A stretch of 64,000 nt of DNA from Bordetella ansorpii (GTDB lineage Bacteria > Pseudomonadota > Gammaproteobacteria > Burkholderiales > Burkholderiaceae_B), in assembly GCF_900078315.1 (NCBI RefSeq), contig NZ_FKBS01000013.1:91982-155981 (forward strand). The letters run 5' to 3'. The notes below the pieces were generated by a model that was given only the letters and a program-made list of their open reading frames with translations, was not told the DNA's origin and searched no databases. Positions within the stretch are counted from its first letter, which is position 1. Every line of letters begins with the position of its first letter. Below, piece after piece: positions 48,890 through 57,754 of this stretch. The position numbers and the translations under genes are program-made.

Positions 48890-51019
48890 ATGCTGCATCC
48901 GGACATCACCGAATTCTTCGCCCCCGACGGCCCCCTGGCCCAAGCCTTGCCCGGCTATCTGCGCCGGCAATCCCAAGTCGATCTGGCCCAGGCCATCGAG
49001 CGCACCATGGCCCAGCGCGGCACGCTGGTGGCCGAGGCCGGCACGGGTATCGGCAAGACCTGGGCCTATCTGGTGCCGGCCTTCGCGCGCGGCGGCAAGG
49101 TGCTGGTGTCCACCGGCACCCGCACGCTGCAGGACCAGTTGTATGCCCGCGACCTGCCGCGCGTGCGCGCCGCGCTGGCGCTGCCCGTGACGGCCGCGTT
49201 GCTCAAGGGGCGCGGCAACTACGTGTGCCACTATCACCTTGACCGCCTGCAGGGCGACGAGCGCGCGTTGAAGAATCGCGCCGAGATCACCCAACTGCGC
49301 CAGATCCAGGTCTTCGCCAATATCTCCAAGACCGGCGACCGGGCCGACCTGGCCCAGATTCCCGAAGACGCCGACATCTGGCAACGCGTCACCTCCACCC
49401 GCGAAAACTGCCTGGGACAGGACTGTCCGCGCATCCGCGACTGCTTCGTCGTCAAGGCGCGGCGCCAGGCGCAAGAGGCCGACGTGGTGGTGGTGAACCA
49501 TGCGCTGTTCATGGCGGACATGGTGCTGCGCGAAGAGGGCGTGACGGATCTGCTGCCGGAAGTGGACACGGTCATCTTCGACGAGGCGCACCAGTTGCCG
49601 GACACGGCCACGCGGTTCCTCGGCAACAGCGTGTCCACGCATCAATTGCTGGATTTTGGCCGCACCATGGAGGCCGCTGGCCTGGCCTATGCGCGCGAGG
49701 CCGCGAAATGGGGCGACGTCTCGCGCGACGTCGAGACCGCCGCCCGCGAACTGCGCCTGGCCTGTGCCTCGCTCGAGCGCGTGCCGGGCCGCAAGGCCAC
49801 GTTCGAGGCCATGCCCGAACCCGAGGTGTTCGACGCCGCGCTGGCCGTGCTGCGCAAGAAGCTGGAAGCCGCCACCCGGGCATTGGCCGGCGTGGCGGAA
49901 AAGCATCCCGACCTGATGGCGGCCGCCCGTGGCGGCGCCGATCTGGTCACCCGCCTGGCACGCTGGGCCTCGCCGGGACGTCCGGGCGCGGCCGAAACGG
50001 TACTGGATCCGGGCTGGGGCTCGGATGCCAACGGCCCCGAGGCCCAGGCCGTGGCCGAGGCTGCCGAGCCGGCCGTGGCCGCCGCGCGCGAGGCCGCCCA
50101 GGCCGTGTTGCGGGAAGCCGCCGCCGAAGCGTCCTGGACGGGCCCCGCGGTGCGCTGGGTCGAGCAGGGCCAGCATCACGTGCGCCTGCATGCCGCACCG
50201 CTGTCGGTGGCGCAGGCCTTTTCCCGCCACCGCAAGCCGGGCCAGGCGTGGATCCTGACGTCGGCCACGCTGTCCGTGCATGGCGATTTCAACCATTTCA
50301 CCAGCCAGCTTGGCCTGGACGACGCGGAAACCGGCCGGTGGGAATCGCCGTTCGACTACGCCACCCAGGGCCTGCTGTACGTGCCTCAGGGCATGCCCGA
50401 GCCGCAGTCGCCGCGTTTCATCGAGCGCTTCGTCGAAACCCTGATGCCGCTGCTGGAAGCCAGTCCGGGCGGCGCGCTGGTGCTGTGCACCACGCTGCGC
50501 GCCGTCGAGCGGGTCGCCGAGGGCCTGAAGGACGCCTGCGAGGACGCCGGCCACGATTGGCCCATCCTGCGCCAGGGCGAAGCCACGCGCCGCGACCTGC
50601 TGGAGCGCTTCGTCAAGCTGAAGCATCCCGTGCTGGTCGGCAGCGCCAGTTTCTGGGAAGGCATCGACCTGCCCGGCGACGTGCTGACGCTGGTGGCCAT
50701 CGACAAGCTGCCGTTCGCCCCGCCCGACGATCCCGTGATCGAGGCCCGCCTGCGCGCCTGCCGGGCCCGCGGCGGCAATCCGTTCGAACAGTACCAATTG
50801 CCCGAGGCCGCCATCGCGCTCAAGCAGGGCGCGGGCCGGCTGATCCGCACCGAAAGCGATTGGGGCGTATTGGTGGTGGGCGATGCCCGCCTGGTCGAGA
50901 AACCGTACGGCAAGCGGCTGTGGCGCGGCCTGCCGCCGTTCGCGCGTACGCGCGACATGGACGCGGCCCTGGCGTTCTACGCGCGCCGCTCGTCGGGCGC
51001 GTCCAGGGAGCAGGATTGA
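48890..51019 (+). CDS. ATP-dependent DNA helicase, DinG/YoaA type
   Basis: A 709-residue XPD-like superfamily 2 helicase. Walker A AEAGTGIGKT is at 48-57 and the DEAH box FDEAHQLPD is at 229-236. Four cysteines, Cys113, Cys174, Cys179 and Cys185 (GNYVCHYH ... ENCLGQDCPRIRDC), form the 4Fe-4S site of DinG/XPD helicases. The C-terminal SASFWEGIDLPGD and QGAGRLIRTESDWGV are motifs V-VI. It lacks the extra exonuclease domain seen in Gram-positive DinG. YoaA is the closer alternative name. It converges on bamD. Confidence 0.92.
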   Translation: MLHPDITEFFAPDGPLAQALPGYLRRQSQVDLAQAIERTMAQRGTLVAEAGTGIGKTWAYLVPAFARGGKVLVSTGTRTLQDQLYARDLPRVRAALALPVTAALLKGRGNYVCHYHLDRLQGDERALKNRAEITQLRQIQVFANISKTGDRADLAQIPEDADIWQRVTSTRENCLGQDCPRIRDCFVVKARRQAQEADVVVVNHALFMADMVLREEGVTDLLPEVDTVIFDEAHQLPDTATRFLGNSVSTHQLLDFGRTMEAAGLAYAREAAKWGDVSRDVETAARELRLACASLERVPGRKATFEAMPEPEVFDAALAVLRKKLEAATRALAGVAEKHPDLMAAARGGADLVTRLARWASPGRPGAAETVLDPGWGSDANGPEAQAVAEAAEPAVAAAREAAQAVLREAAAEASWTGPAVRWVEQGQHHVRLHAAPLSVAQAFSRHRKPGQAWILTSATLSVHGDFNHFTSQLGLDDAETGRWESPFDYATQGLLYVPQGMPEPQSPRFIERFVETLMPLLEASPGGALVLCTTLRAVERVAEGLKDACEDAGHDWPILRQGEATRRDLLERFVKLKHPVLVGSASFWEGIDLPGDVLTLVAIDKLPFAPPDDPVIEARLRACRARGGNPFEQYQLPEAAIALKQGAGRLIRTESDWGVLVVGDARLVEKPYGKRLWRGLPPFARTRDMDAALAFYARRSSGASREQD

Positions 51020-51048
51020 CAGGCCCTCGTCCGGACCCTGAAAAGAGA

Positions 51049-51071
51049 ACGGCCCGCTTGCAGCGGGCCGT
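51049..51071. terminator. Bidirectional terminator between the DinG-type helicase and bamD
   Basis: ACGGCCCGCT (51049-51058) pairs with AGCGGGCCGT (51062-51071) around a 3-nt loop. Moderately T-rich tails follow on both strands. The genes are convergent with a 107-bp gap. Confidence 0.75.
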
Positions 51072-51126
51072 CTTCATCTGCGTCGCGTGGACATGACGCG
51101 GGCGGATGGCCGCCCGCCCCGGCGGA

Positions 51127-51972
51127 TCAACGCGAGAAGGGGTTCCACCAGCTCTTTTCCGCGGCCAGGCCCTCGGTCTCGAACTTGCTGTTGGGGTAGT
51201 TCTTGCTCAGCACGCGGCTGGCGTCCGCTTCCAGGTCTTTCATGCCCAGCTTGCCGTAGGACTGCTGCAGGATGTACAGCGCTTCCTCGGCGGCCGGCAC
51301 GCCTTCGAAATCGGTGATGACCGTCTGGGCGCGGTTGGCGGCGGCCAGGTAGGCGCCGCGCTCGTAGTAGTAGCGCGCGACGTAGACTTCGTTCATGGCG
51401 ATGGCATTGACCAGCCAGGTCATGCGCTGCTGCGCGTCGGCCGCGTAGCGGCTGTTGGGATAGCGCTTGAGCAGTTCGGCGAAGGCGTCGTAGGACGCGC
51501 GCAGGCCCTTGGGATCGCGCTCGGCGGGATCCTGGCCGGTGAGGTTGGTCATGAAGGCGCTGGCGGGCGTGAAGTTGATCAGGCCCTTCAGGTACAGCAT
51601 GTAGTCGGTACCGGGATGGTTCGGATACAGCTGCTGGAAACGGTCGATGGCGGCCAGGCCCTGCTCGTTCTCGCCGTCCTTCCAGTTGACGTAGGCCAGT
51701 TCGATCAGGGCCTGCTGGGCATGCACGCTGAAGGGATAACGGCTTTCGATGGAGGTCAGGCGGGTACGGGCGTTGTCCCAGTTGCCGGCGGAGACTTCTT
51801 CCTTGGCGTCGGCGTAGAGCTGTTCGGCGCTCCAGCCCGCGGTGGGGTCGTAGTCGCTCTTCGAGCCGCCGCAACCGGCGATCAGCAAGAGGGCCGATAG
51901 CGCGATCGCCGCGCGCAGGGCCGGCCCGCGTCGGAAGCCGGAAGACGAGGGAGCTGCGGTGCGGTGAATCAC
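51127..51972 (-). CDS. bamD: Outer membrane assembly lipoprotein BamD (ComL)
   Basis: Essential lipoprotein of the BAM complex that inserts outer-membrane beta-barrels. The 281-residue product has a lipoprotein signal with lipobox LIAGC, Cys34 being the lipidated residue, and then tetratricopeptide-like helices (EQLYADAKEEVSAGNWDNAR, RFQQLYPNHPGTDYMLYLKG). The start is GTG at 51972 with AGGA about 10 nt upstream. It is divergent from rluD, a widely conserved neighbourhood. Confidence 0.95.
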   Translation of the reverse strand: MIHRTAAPSSSGFRRGPALRAAIALSALLLIAGCGGSKSDYDPTAGWSAEQLYADAKEEVSAGNWDNARTRLTSIESRYPFSVHAQQALIELAYVNWKDGENEQGLAAIDRFQQLYPNHPGTDYMLYLKGLINFTPASAFMTNLTGQDPAERDPKGLRASYDAFAELLKRYPNSRYAADAQQRMTWLVNAIAMNEVYVARYYYERGAYLAAANRAQTVITDFEGVPAAEEALYILQQSYGKLGMKDLEADASRVLSKNYPNSKFETEGLAAEKSWWNPFSR

Positions 51973-52025
51973 GAGGCGAATTTCCTAAGTGGTAGCATGG
52001 CAGGCCGATTATATGATTTGTCTCC

Positions 52026-52988
52026 ATGTCCGACACAGCTGTCTCCACAGACCCGCTTTCCGACGATGAACCGTTCGTGATCGCGCTGCCGCTGCGGACC
52101 CACGCCGACCGGCTGGACAAGGTGCTGGCGGGCCTGCTGCCCGGCCATTCGCGCAGCCGCCTGCAGGGCTGGATCGAGGCCGGCCACGTGCACGTCAACG
52201 GCGAGCCGGCCAAGGTGCGCCAGATCGTCGGCCCGGGCGACCGCCTGGCCGTCTGGGAACAGCCCGCCCCCGAAGACCTGGCCTTCTCGCCCGAACCCAT
52301 CGATTTCGCCGTGGTGGCCGACAGCGCCGACTGGATCGTGGTCGACAAGCCCGCCGGGCTGGTCACTCATCCCGGCGCCGGCAACTGGCGCGGCACGCTG
52401 CTCAACGGTCTGTTGCACCGCTATCCCGAACTGACGCGGGTGGCGCGCGCCGGCATCGTGCACCGGCTGGACAAGGACACGTCCGGCCTGATGGTCGTGG
52501 CGCGCACCGAACTGGCGCAGACCCATCTGGTGCGCCAGTTGCAGGCCCGCACCGTGGGCCGCGAATACCTGGCGCTGGCGCAGGGCTGGCTGCGCGCCGA
52601 GGGCAGCGTCGATCGCCCCATCGGCCGCGACGCGCGGGTGCCGGTGCGCATGAGCGTCGAGCGCCCCGTGGCACCCAAGCCCGCCGTCACGCATTACCGC
52701 GCCGACCGCCAGGGCGTCACCGCCGACGACAAGCCCGTCACGCAAGTGATCTGCCGGCTCGAAACCGGCCGCACCCACCAGATCCGCGTACATCTGGCCA
52801 GCCTGGGCCACCCCCTGCTGGCCGATGCGCTGTATGGCGGCAATGCCCTGGCCGGCGCGCCGCGCCAGATGCTGCACGCGCGCGCATTGCGTTTCGACGA
52901 TCCCGGCGGCGCCGGCCTGGTCGAATTCCAGTCGGCGCTGCCCGCCGACATGATTGCCGTACAGGATGCGATCCAATGGAATACGTGA
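52026..52988 (+). CDS. rluD: 23S rRNA pseudouridine synthase RluD
   Basis: Makes pseudouridines in helix 69 of 23S rRNA. The 320-residue product has an N-terminal S4 RNA-binding domain (SRSRLQGWIEAGHVHVNGEP) and the RluA-family catalytic motif GIVHRLDKDTSGL, with Asp149 as the nucleophile. CRLETGRTHQIRVHLA lies near the C-terminus. It overlaps pgeF by 13 bp. RluA/RluC-type specificity is a less likely alternative given the bamD-rluD-pgeF order. Confidence 0.93.
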   Translation: MSDTAVSTDPLSDDEPFVIALPLRTHADRLDKVLAGLLPGHSRSRLQGWIEAGHVHVNGEPAKVRQIVGPGDRLAVWEQPAPEDLAFSPEPIDFAVVADSADWIVVDKPAGLVTHPGAGNWRGTLLNGLLHRYPELTRVARAGIVHRLDKDTSGLMVVARTELAQTHLVRQLQARTVGREYLALAQGWLRAEGSVDRPIGRDARVPVRMSVERPVAPKPAVTHYRADRQGVTADDKPVTQVICRLETGRTHQIRVHLASLGHPLLADALYGGNALAGAPRQMLHARALRFDDPGGAGLVEFQSALPADMIAVQDAIQWNT

Positions 52989-53752
52989 TCGGTGAGCTGC
53001 CCGTGGTGGGCGGCCAGCGCTGGCAAGGGGTGCGGTATTTCTGCACCACGCGCGGCGGCGGCGTGGGCACGGCGCCGCACGACACGCTCAACCTGGGCCT
53101 GCGCGCGGGCGACCGCCCCGGAGTCGTGGACGAGAACCGCAGGCGCGTGCGCGCCGTCGTGCCGTCCGAACCGCTGTGGCTGCGCCAGGTGCACAGCGCC
53201 GACGTGGTCGACGCCGATACCGACGTGCGCCACGAACCCGCCGCCGACGCCAGCGTCACCACCCGGCCCGGCCGGGTGCTGGTGGCGATGGCGGCCGATT
53301 GCCTGCCGGTGGTCATGGCCGACGACCAGGGCGCCGTGCTCGGTGTGGCGCATGCGGGCTGGCGCGGTCTGGCCGGCGGCGTGCTGGAGAACACGCTGGC
53401 CGCCATGCGCGCCAAGGCGCCCGACGCCCGTGGCTGGCGCGCCTGGGTCGGCCCCGGCATCGGCCCGTCGGCGTTCGAGGTCGGCGAGGACGTCGTGCGG
53501 GCCTTCTCCGATGGCGACGCCGAAGCCGCGGCCTTCTTCGTGCCGCGTCCCGAGGCGCCGGGCAAGTGGCTGGCCGACCTGCCGGGACTGGCGCGCCTGA
53601 AGCTGGTGCGCGCCGGCGTGGCCGAACCCGAGCTCAGCGGCCTGTGCACCGTCACCGATCCGCGTTTCTTCTCGTACCGGCGCGACAAGGAAACCGGGCG
53701 CATGGCGGCGCTGGCCTGGCTGGCGCCACGCGGCACGCGCGAAGGCGAATAG
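52976..53752 (+). CDS. pgeF: Peptidoglycan editing factor PgeF (YfiH family)
   Basis: Cytosolic zinc-dependent amidase-like protein of the CNF1/YfiH fold. It removes wrongly incorporated residues from UDP-MurNAc precursors; it was formerly annotated as polyphenol oxidase or laccase. The 258-residue product has the three-residue metal site His73 (RQVHSADV), Cys109 (MAADCLPV) and His126 (VAHAGWRG). It overlaps the rluD 3' end by 13 bp, so it is translationally coupled. Confidence 0.93.
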   Translation: MEYVIGELPVVGGQRWQGVRYFCTTRGGGVGTAPHDTLNLGLRAGDRPGVVDENRRRVRAVVPSEPLWLRQVHSADVVDADTDVRHEPAADASVTTRPGRVLVAMAADCLPVVMADDQGAVLGVAHAGWRGLAGGVLENTLAAMRAKAPDARGWRAWVGPGIGPSAFEVGEDVVRAFSDGDAEAAAFFVPRPEAPGKWLADLPGLARLKLVRAGVAEPELSGLCTVTDPRFFSYRRDKETGRMAALAWLAPRGTREGE

Positions 53753-53805
53753 GCCGCCGGCCGAGCGCTTCGGCCTGATGTTGTCGTGAACACGGTCCAC
53801 ACGGG

Positions 53806-53849
53806 CTGCATGCGCAGGCCGCGTCGATGCCACGCATACTGCGCTGCAG
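53806..53849. promoter_or_regulatory. Two CTGC-N3/4-GCAG dyads upstream of phaC (candidate PhaR operators)
   Basis: CTGCATGCGCAG at 53806-53817 (N4) and CTGCGCTGCAG at 53839-53849 (N3) fit the CTGC-N3/4-GCAG pattern described for PhaR in Paracoccus and Rhodobacter. A looser TGCCATGCA occurs at 53911-53919. A phaR gene lies in the same cluster. Confidence 0.5.
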
Positions 53850-53894
53850 CATGAATCCGCGCGCCATTCCCCGTATCCTTGTTGTATTCCCGCA

Positions 53895-53923
53895 TTGACA
53901 GTGTTTGGTGTGCCATGCACCAT
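53895..53923 (+). promoter_or_regulatory. Possible phaC promoter
   Basis: A perfect TTGACA at 53895-53900 is followed after 17 bp by CACCAT, a poor -10 (3 of 6). A TGGTG/CACCA dyad (53906-53922) overlaps it, so a repressor could block the promoter. It lies 34 bp before the phaC GTG. Confidence 0.4.
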
Positions 53924-53956
53924 CGTTTGGCGCAGTTCCGATAACAAGGTGTCGCA

Positions 53957-55582
53957 GTGACCGCTCATCTTTCCGCTACATGGCCCGTTCCGGTGAGCGT
54001 GGCGCCGGATGCCCTGGCCGAGATCCAAGCCGACTTCTCGCGTGACTGGCTGCGCTTGTGCGAAGACGCCAAGCGTGGCGCGCTGGCGGCGCCGTCCGAC
54101 CGCCGCTTTGCCGGCGCGGCCTGGATGGCCAATGCCCAGCACACGCTCATCGCGCATGCCTACCTGCTGTCCGCGCGCGCCATGACCCGCATGGTCGACG
54201 CCGCCCAGGTCAGCGAGCCGGTGCGCGAGCGGCTGCGCTTTTCCATCATGCAGTGGGTCGACGCGCTGTCGCCCGCCAACTTCCTTGCCTTCAATCCCGA
54301 CGCGCAGCAATCGATCGTCGAGACGGCCGGCAAGGCGCTCACCGCCGGCATGTCGAACCTGCTGAACGACCTGCAGCGCGGCCGCATCAGCCAGACCGAC
54401 GAGACCCAGTTCGAGATCGGCGTGAACGTGGCCGCCACGCCGGGCCAGGTCGTGTACGAGAACCGGCTGATGCAGCTGATCCAGTACGCGCCCGCCACCG
54501 GCACGGTCTACCAGCGTCCGCTGGTCGTGGTGCCGCCGAACATCAACAAGTACTACATCCTCGACCTGCAGCCCGGGAACTCCTTCGTGCGCTACGCGGT
54601 CGAGCAGGGCCACACGGTATTCATCGTGTCGTGGCGCAATCCGGTGCCGGCCGACAACGACGGCGTCGACACCGCCACCTGGGACGATTACCTCGAAGAG
54701 GCCGTGCTGCAGGCGCTGGCCGTGGCCGCGGACATCACCGGCCAGCCGCAGGTCAATGCGCTGGGCTTCTGCGTGGGCGGCACCATGCTGGCGTCGGCGC
54801 TGGCGCTGGCGCACGCGCGCGGCGAGCATCCGGCCGCCTCGCTCACGCTGCTGACCTCGCTGCTCGATTTCCACGACACCGGCGTGCTCAAGGTCTTCGT
54901 CGACGAAGGCCATGCGCTGCTGCGCGACCATCAACTGGGCCGCGGCGGGCTGATGCCCGCGCGCGACCTGGCCACCACGTTCTCGTTCCTGCGGCCCAAC
55001 GAGCTGGTCTGGAACTACGTGGTGGGCAACTACCTGAAGGGGCAGACGCCGCCCGCGTTCGACCTGCTGTTCTGGAACGCCGACAGCACGAACCTGCCGG
55101 GGCCGTTCTTCGCGTGGTACTTCCGCAATATGTACCTCGAGAACAACCTCAAGGTGGCGGGACGCACGCAGGCCCGTGGGGTGCCGCTGGATCTGACGCG
55201 GCTCGATCTGCCGGCGTATCTGTTCGGATCGCGCGAAGACCACATCGTGCCCTGGGCATCGGCGTATGCGTCCACGCAACTGCTGCGTGGCCGCAGGCGC
55301 TTCGTGCTGGGGGCGTCGGGACACATCGCCGGCGTGGTCAATCCGCCGGCCCGCAAGAAGCGCAGTTACTGGGTGGGCGCCGACGATGCGGCCCTGCCGG
55401 GCGATCCGAACGCCTGGCTGGCCGATGCGGTCGAGCATCCCGGCAGTTGGTGGACCGACTGGGCGCAATGGCTGGGCATGCAAGCCGGCCCGCAGGTGCG
55501 CGCCCGCAGCAAACTGGGTAACGCCCGGCACAGGCCGATCGAGCCGGCGCCGGGCAGGTACGTGAAAGTCAGAGCCGTCTGA
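53957..55582 (+). CDS. phaC: Class I poly(3-hydroxyalkanoate) synthase
   Basis: Polymerises (R)-3-hydroxyacyl-CoA into PHA granules. The 541-residue product has an N-terminal PhaC_N region and an alpha/beta hydrolase core. The catalytic triad is Cys272 in the lipase-like box GFCVGG, Asp428 in SREDHIVPW and His456 in SGHIAGVVN. The start is GTG at 53957 with AAGGTG a few bases upstream. It is followed by phaB and phaR. No beta-ketothiolase phaA is present in the cluster. Confidence 0.95.
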   Translation: MTAHLSATWPVPVSVAPDALAEIQADFSRDWLRLCEDAKRGALAAPSDRRFAGAAWMANAQHTLIAHAYLLSARAMTRMVDAAQVSEPVRERLRFSIMQWVDALSPANFLAFNPDAQQSIVETAGKALTAGMSNLLNDLQRGRISQTDETQFEIGVNVAATPGQVVYENRLMQLIQYAPATGTVYQRPLVVVPPNINKYYILDLQPGNSFVRYAVEQGHTVFIVSWRNPVPADNDGVDTATWDDYLEEAVLQALAVAADITGQPQVNALGFCVGGTMLASALALAHARGEHPAASLTLLTSLLDFHDTGVLKVFVDEGHALLRDHQLGRGGLMPARDLATTFSFLRPNELVWNYVVGNYLKGQTPPAFDLLFWNADSTNLPGPFFAWYFRNMYLENNLKVAGRTQARGVPLDLTRLDLPAYLFGSREDHIVPWASAYASTQLLRGRRRFVLGASGHIAGVVNPPARKKRSYWVGADDAALPGDPNAWLADAVEHPGSWWTDWAQWLGMQAGPQVRARSKLGNARHRPIEPAPGRYVKVRAV

Positions 55583-55648
55583 TTGTCCGCCGCGGTGGCG
55601 AACCAGGTATCGGCGTAGAAACGTGTGGGGCACAACGGAGGATTTCCC

Positions 55649-56386
55649 ATGAGCGGCAAGATTGCATACGTGACTGGCGGGATGGGCGGCATCGGGACGG
55701 CGATCTGCCAGCGCCTGGCCAAGGACGGTTTCACGGTCGTGGCGGGCTGCGGTCCCAGCCGCAATTACCAGCAATGGCTGGACGAGCAGGCGGCGCAGGG
55801 CTACACGTTCCATGCCTCGGTCGGCAACGTGGCCGACTGGGACTCCACCAAGGAAGCCTTCGAGCGCGTCGTGCAGCAGCACGGCCCCGTGGAAGTGCTG
55901 GTGAACAACGCCGGCATCACGCGCGATGGCCTGTTCCGCAAGATGTCCGTGGACGACTGGCGCACCGTCATCGACACCAACCTCAACAGCCTGTTCAACG
56001 TCACCAAGCAGGTGCTGGACGGTATGGTCGACCGCCAGTGGGGCCGCATCATCAACATCAGCTCGGTCAACGGCCAGAAGGGCCAGTTCGGGCAGACGAA
56101 CTACTCCACCGCCAAGGCCGGCATCCACGGCTTCACCATGGCGCTGGCGCAGGAAGTGGCCAGCAAGGGCGTCACCGTCAACACCATTTCGCCGGGCTAC
56201 ATCGGCACCGACATGGTCCGCGCCATCCGCCCCGACGTGCTGGAGAAGATCGTCGCCACGATTCCGGTGCGCCGCCTGGGCACGCCCGAGGAAATCGCCT
56301 CGATGACGTCCTGGCTGGCTTCCGACGAATCCGGCTTCGCCACCGGCGCCGACTTTTCGCTCAACGGCGGCCTGCACATGGGTTGA
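55649..56386 (+). CDS. phaB: Acetoacetyl-CoA reductase
   Basis: NADPH-dependent short-chain dehydrogenase that makes (R)-3-hydroxybutyryl-CoA for PhaC. The 245-residue product has the glycine-rich motif TGGMGGIGTAIC, NNAGITRDGLF and the catalytic Ser-Tyr-Lys set (INISSVNGQKGQFGQTNYS, TAKAG). GGAGGA lies 9 nt upstream of the ATG at 55649. FabG would be the alternative, but the phaC neighbour and the NGQKGQFGQTNY phrase favour PhaB. Confidence 0.94.
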   Translation: MSGKIAYVTGGMGGIGTAICQRLAKDGFTVVAGCGPSRNYQQWLDEQAAQGYTFHASVGNVADWDSTKEAFERVVQQHGPVEVLVNNAGITRDGLFRKMSVDDWRTVIDTNLNSLFNVTKQVLDGMVDRQWGRIINISSVNGQKGQFGQTNYSTAKAGIHGFTMALAQEVASKGVTVNTISPGYIGTDMVRAIRPDVLEKIVATIPVRRLGTPEEIASMTSWLASDESGFATGADFSLNGGLHMG

Positions 56387-56502
56387 GCGCGGCCGCCGCC
56401 ACTTCGATCACGCCCGCGGGCGCCGTTCGAGGAGGGCGGTTGCCCGGCGGTACACTGACAACCAACGCGATTAGAAGAGATCACCCGATCTCGGGGACAG
56501 TC

Positions 56503-57066
56503 ATGACGCAAGCACAGAACGGCGCCGCATTGCGCCTGATCAAGAAGTATCCGAACCGCCGCCTGTACGACACGCAGACCAGCACGTACATCACGTTGGC
56601 AGACGTGAAGCAACTGGTGCTTGCGAACGAGGAGTTCCAGGTCATCGACGCCAAGAGCAGCGAAGACCTGACGCGCAGCATCCTGCTTCAGATCATCCTG
56701 GAAGAGGAAAGCGGCGGCATGCCGATGTTCTCGTCGACCATGCTGTCGCAGATCATCCGCTTCTACGGCCATGCCATGCAGGGCATCATGGGGTCGTACC
56801 TGGAGAAGAACATCCAGGCCTTCATGGACATCCAGCAGCGCATGGCCGAGCAGTCCAAGGGCCTGTACGGCAGCCAGTTCGGCCCCGAGGCCTGGGCGCA
56901 GTTCATGAACGTGCAGACCCCGATGCTGCAGAACATGATGAACAACTACATCGACCAGAGCAAGAACCTGTTCGTGCAGATGCAGGACCAGATGCAGGAC
57001 CAGACCCGTGCGATGTTCTCCACTTTTCCGTTTCCTCCGGGCGGCACGCCGGGCGGGCGCAAGTAG
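56503..57066 (+). CDS. phaR: Polyhydroxyalkanoate synthesis repressor PhaR
   Basis: Represses phasin and PHA genes and is released by binding PHA granules. The 187-residue product opens with the PHB/PHA accumulation regulator DNA-binding domain (LRLIKKYPNRRLYDTQTSTY, ITLADVKQLV). A granule-binding domain (FSSTMLSQIIRFYGHAMQGI) and a Gln/Met-rich C-terminal part follow. It lies 116 bp after phaB. Candidate PhaR sites occur upstream of phaC. Confidence 0.94.
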   Translation: MTQAQNGAALRLIKKYPNRRLYDTQTSTYITLADVKQLVLANEEFQVIDAKSSEDLTRSILLQIILEEESGGMPMFSSTMLSQIIRFYGHAMQGIMGSYLEKNIQAFMDIQQRMAEQSKGLYGSQFGPEAWAQFMNVQTPMLQNMMNNYIDQSKNLFVQMQDQMQDQTRAMFSTFPFPPGGTPGGRK

Positions 57067-57141
57067 GCAGGCCGGGGGGCGGCATGCGTCCCCCACGTCA
57101 TGGCGGCATGACGATTCAGTGAAACGTCAGTTCAACGCGCT

Positions 57142-57159
57142 ACCATTATTGAAAATGGT
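57142..57159. promoter_or_regulatory. ACCATT-N6-AATGGT palindrome upstream of ftrA
   Basis: ACCATT at 57142-57147 and AATGGT at 57154-57159 form a perfect 6-6-6 dyad in the AT-rich part of the phaR-ftrA gap, 58 bp before the ftrA ATG. It is not a good Fur consensus match. An iron- or metal-responsive operator is inferred from position. Confidence 0.4.
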
Positions 57160-57217
57160 TCTTGTTTAAAAATTGCGCGACGCGCTCCGGGGCGCGTTGG
57201 AACTGAAGGAAGTATTG

Positions 57218-57754
57218 ATGATCAAGCACGCCGTGGCCCTGGCTCTGGGCCTGGGCCTTTCGGTTGTCGCCCAGGCGGCTGAATATCCCATCGGCAAGCC
57301 GGTCCAGAAGGGCGGTATGGAAATCGGCGCGGTCTACCTGCAGCCGATCGAAATGGACCCGCCGGGCATGATGCGCGCCGCCAAGGAGTCGGACGTCCAC
57401 CTCGAGGCCGACATCCACGCCACCGCCGACAACAAGAGCGGTTTCCCCGAAGGCGAGTGGGTGCCGTACCTGACGGTCAAGTTCGAGATCCAGAAGGCCG
57501 GCAGCGCCAACGTCATCAAGGGCACGTTCATGCCCATGGTGGCCAACGACGGGCCGCACTACGGCGACAACGTCAAGCTCGAAGGTCCGGGCAAGTACCA
57601 CCTGAAGTACACGATCCTGCCGCCGGGCGCCGATGGGATGAGCCATTTCGGCCGCCATACCGACAAGGAAACCGGCGTCGCGGCATTCCCCGCCGCGTTC
57701 GACCTGGAATACGACTTCGTCTACGCCGGCACCGGCAAGAAGGGCGGCTACTGA
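57218..57754 (+). CDS. ftrA: Periplasmic ferrous-iron-binding protein FtrA (P19 family)
   Basis: First component of the FtrABCD ferrous iron uptake system. The 178-residue product has a cleavable signal peptide (about 1-20, ending VVAQAA). The P19 domain includes QKGGMEIGAVYLQPIEMDPP, where Met and Glu belong to the metal site, and the His-containing EADIHATADN, NDGPHYGDN and MSHFGRHTD. GAAGGAAG lies upstream of the ATG at 57218. The TGA overlaps the ftrB ATG. Confidence 0.93.
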   Translation: MIKHAVALALGLGLSVVAQAAEYPIGKPVQKGGMEIGAVYLQPIEMDPPGMMRAAKESDVHLEADIHATADNKSGFPEGEWVPYLTVKFEIQKAGSANVIKGTFMPMVANDGPHYGDNVKLEGPGKYHLKYTILPPGADGMSHFGRHTDKETGVAAFPAAFDLEYDFVYAGTGKKGGY

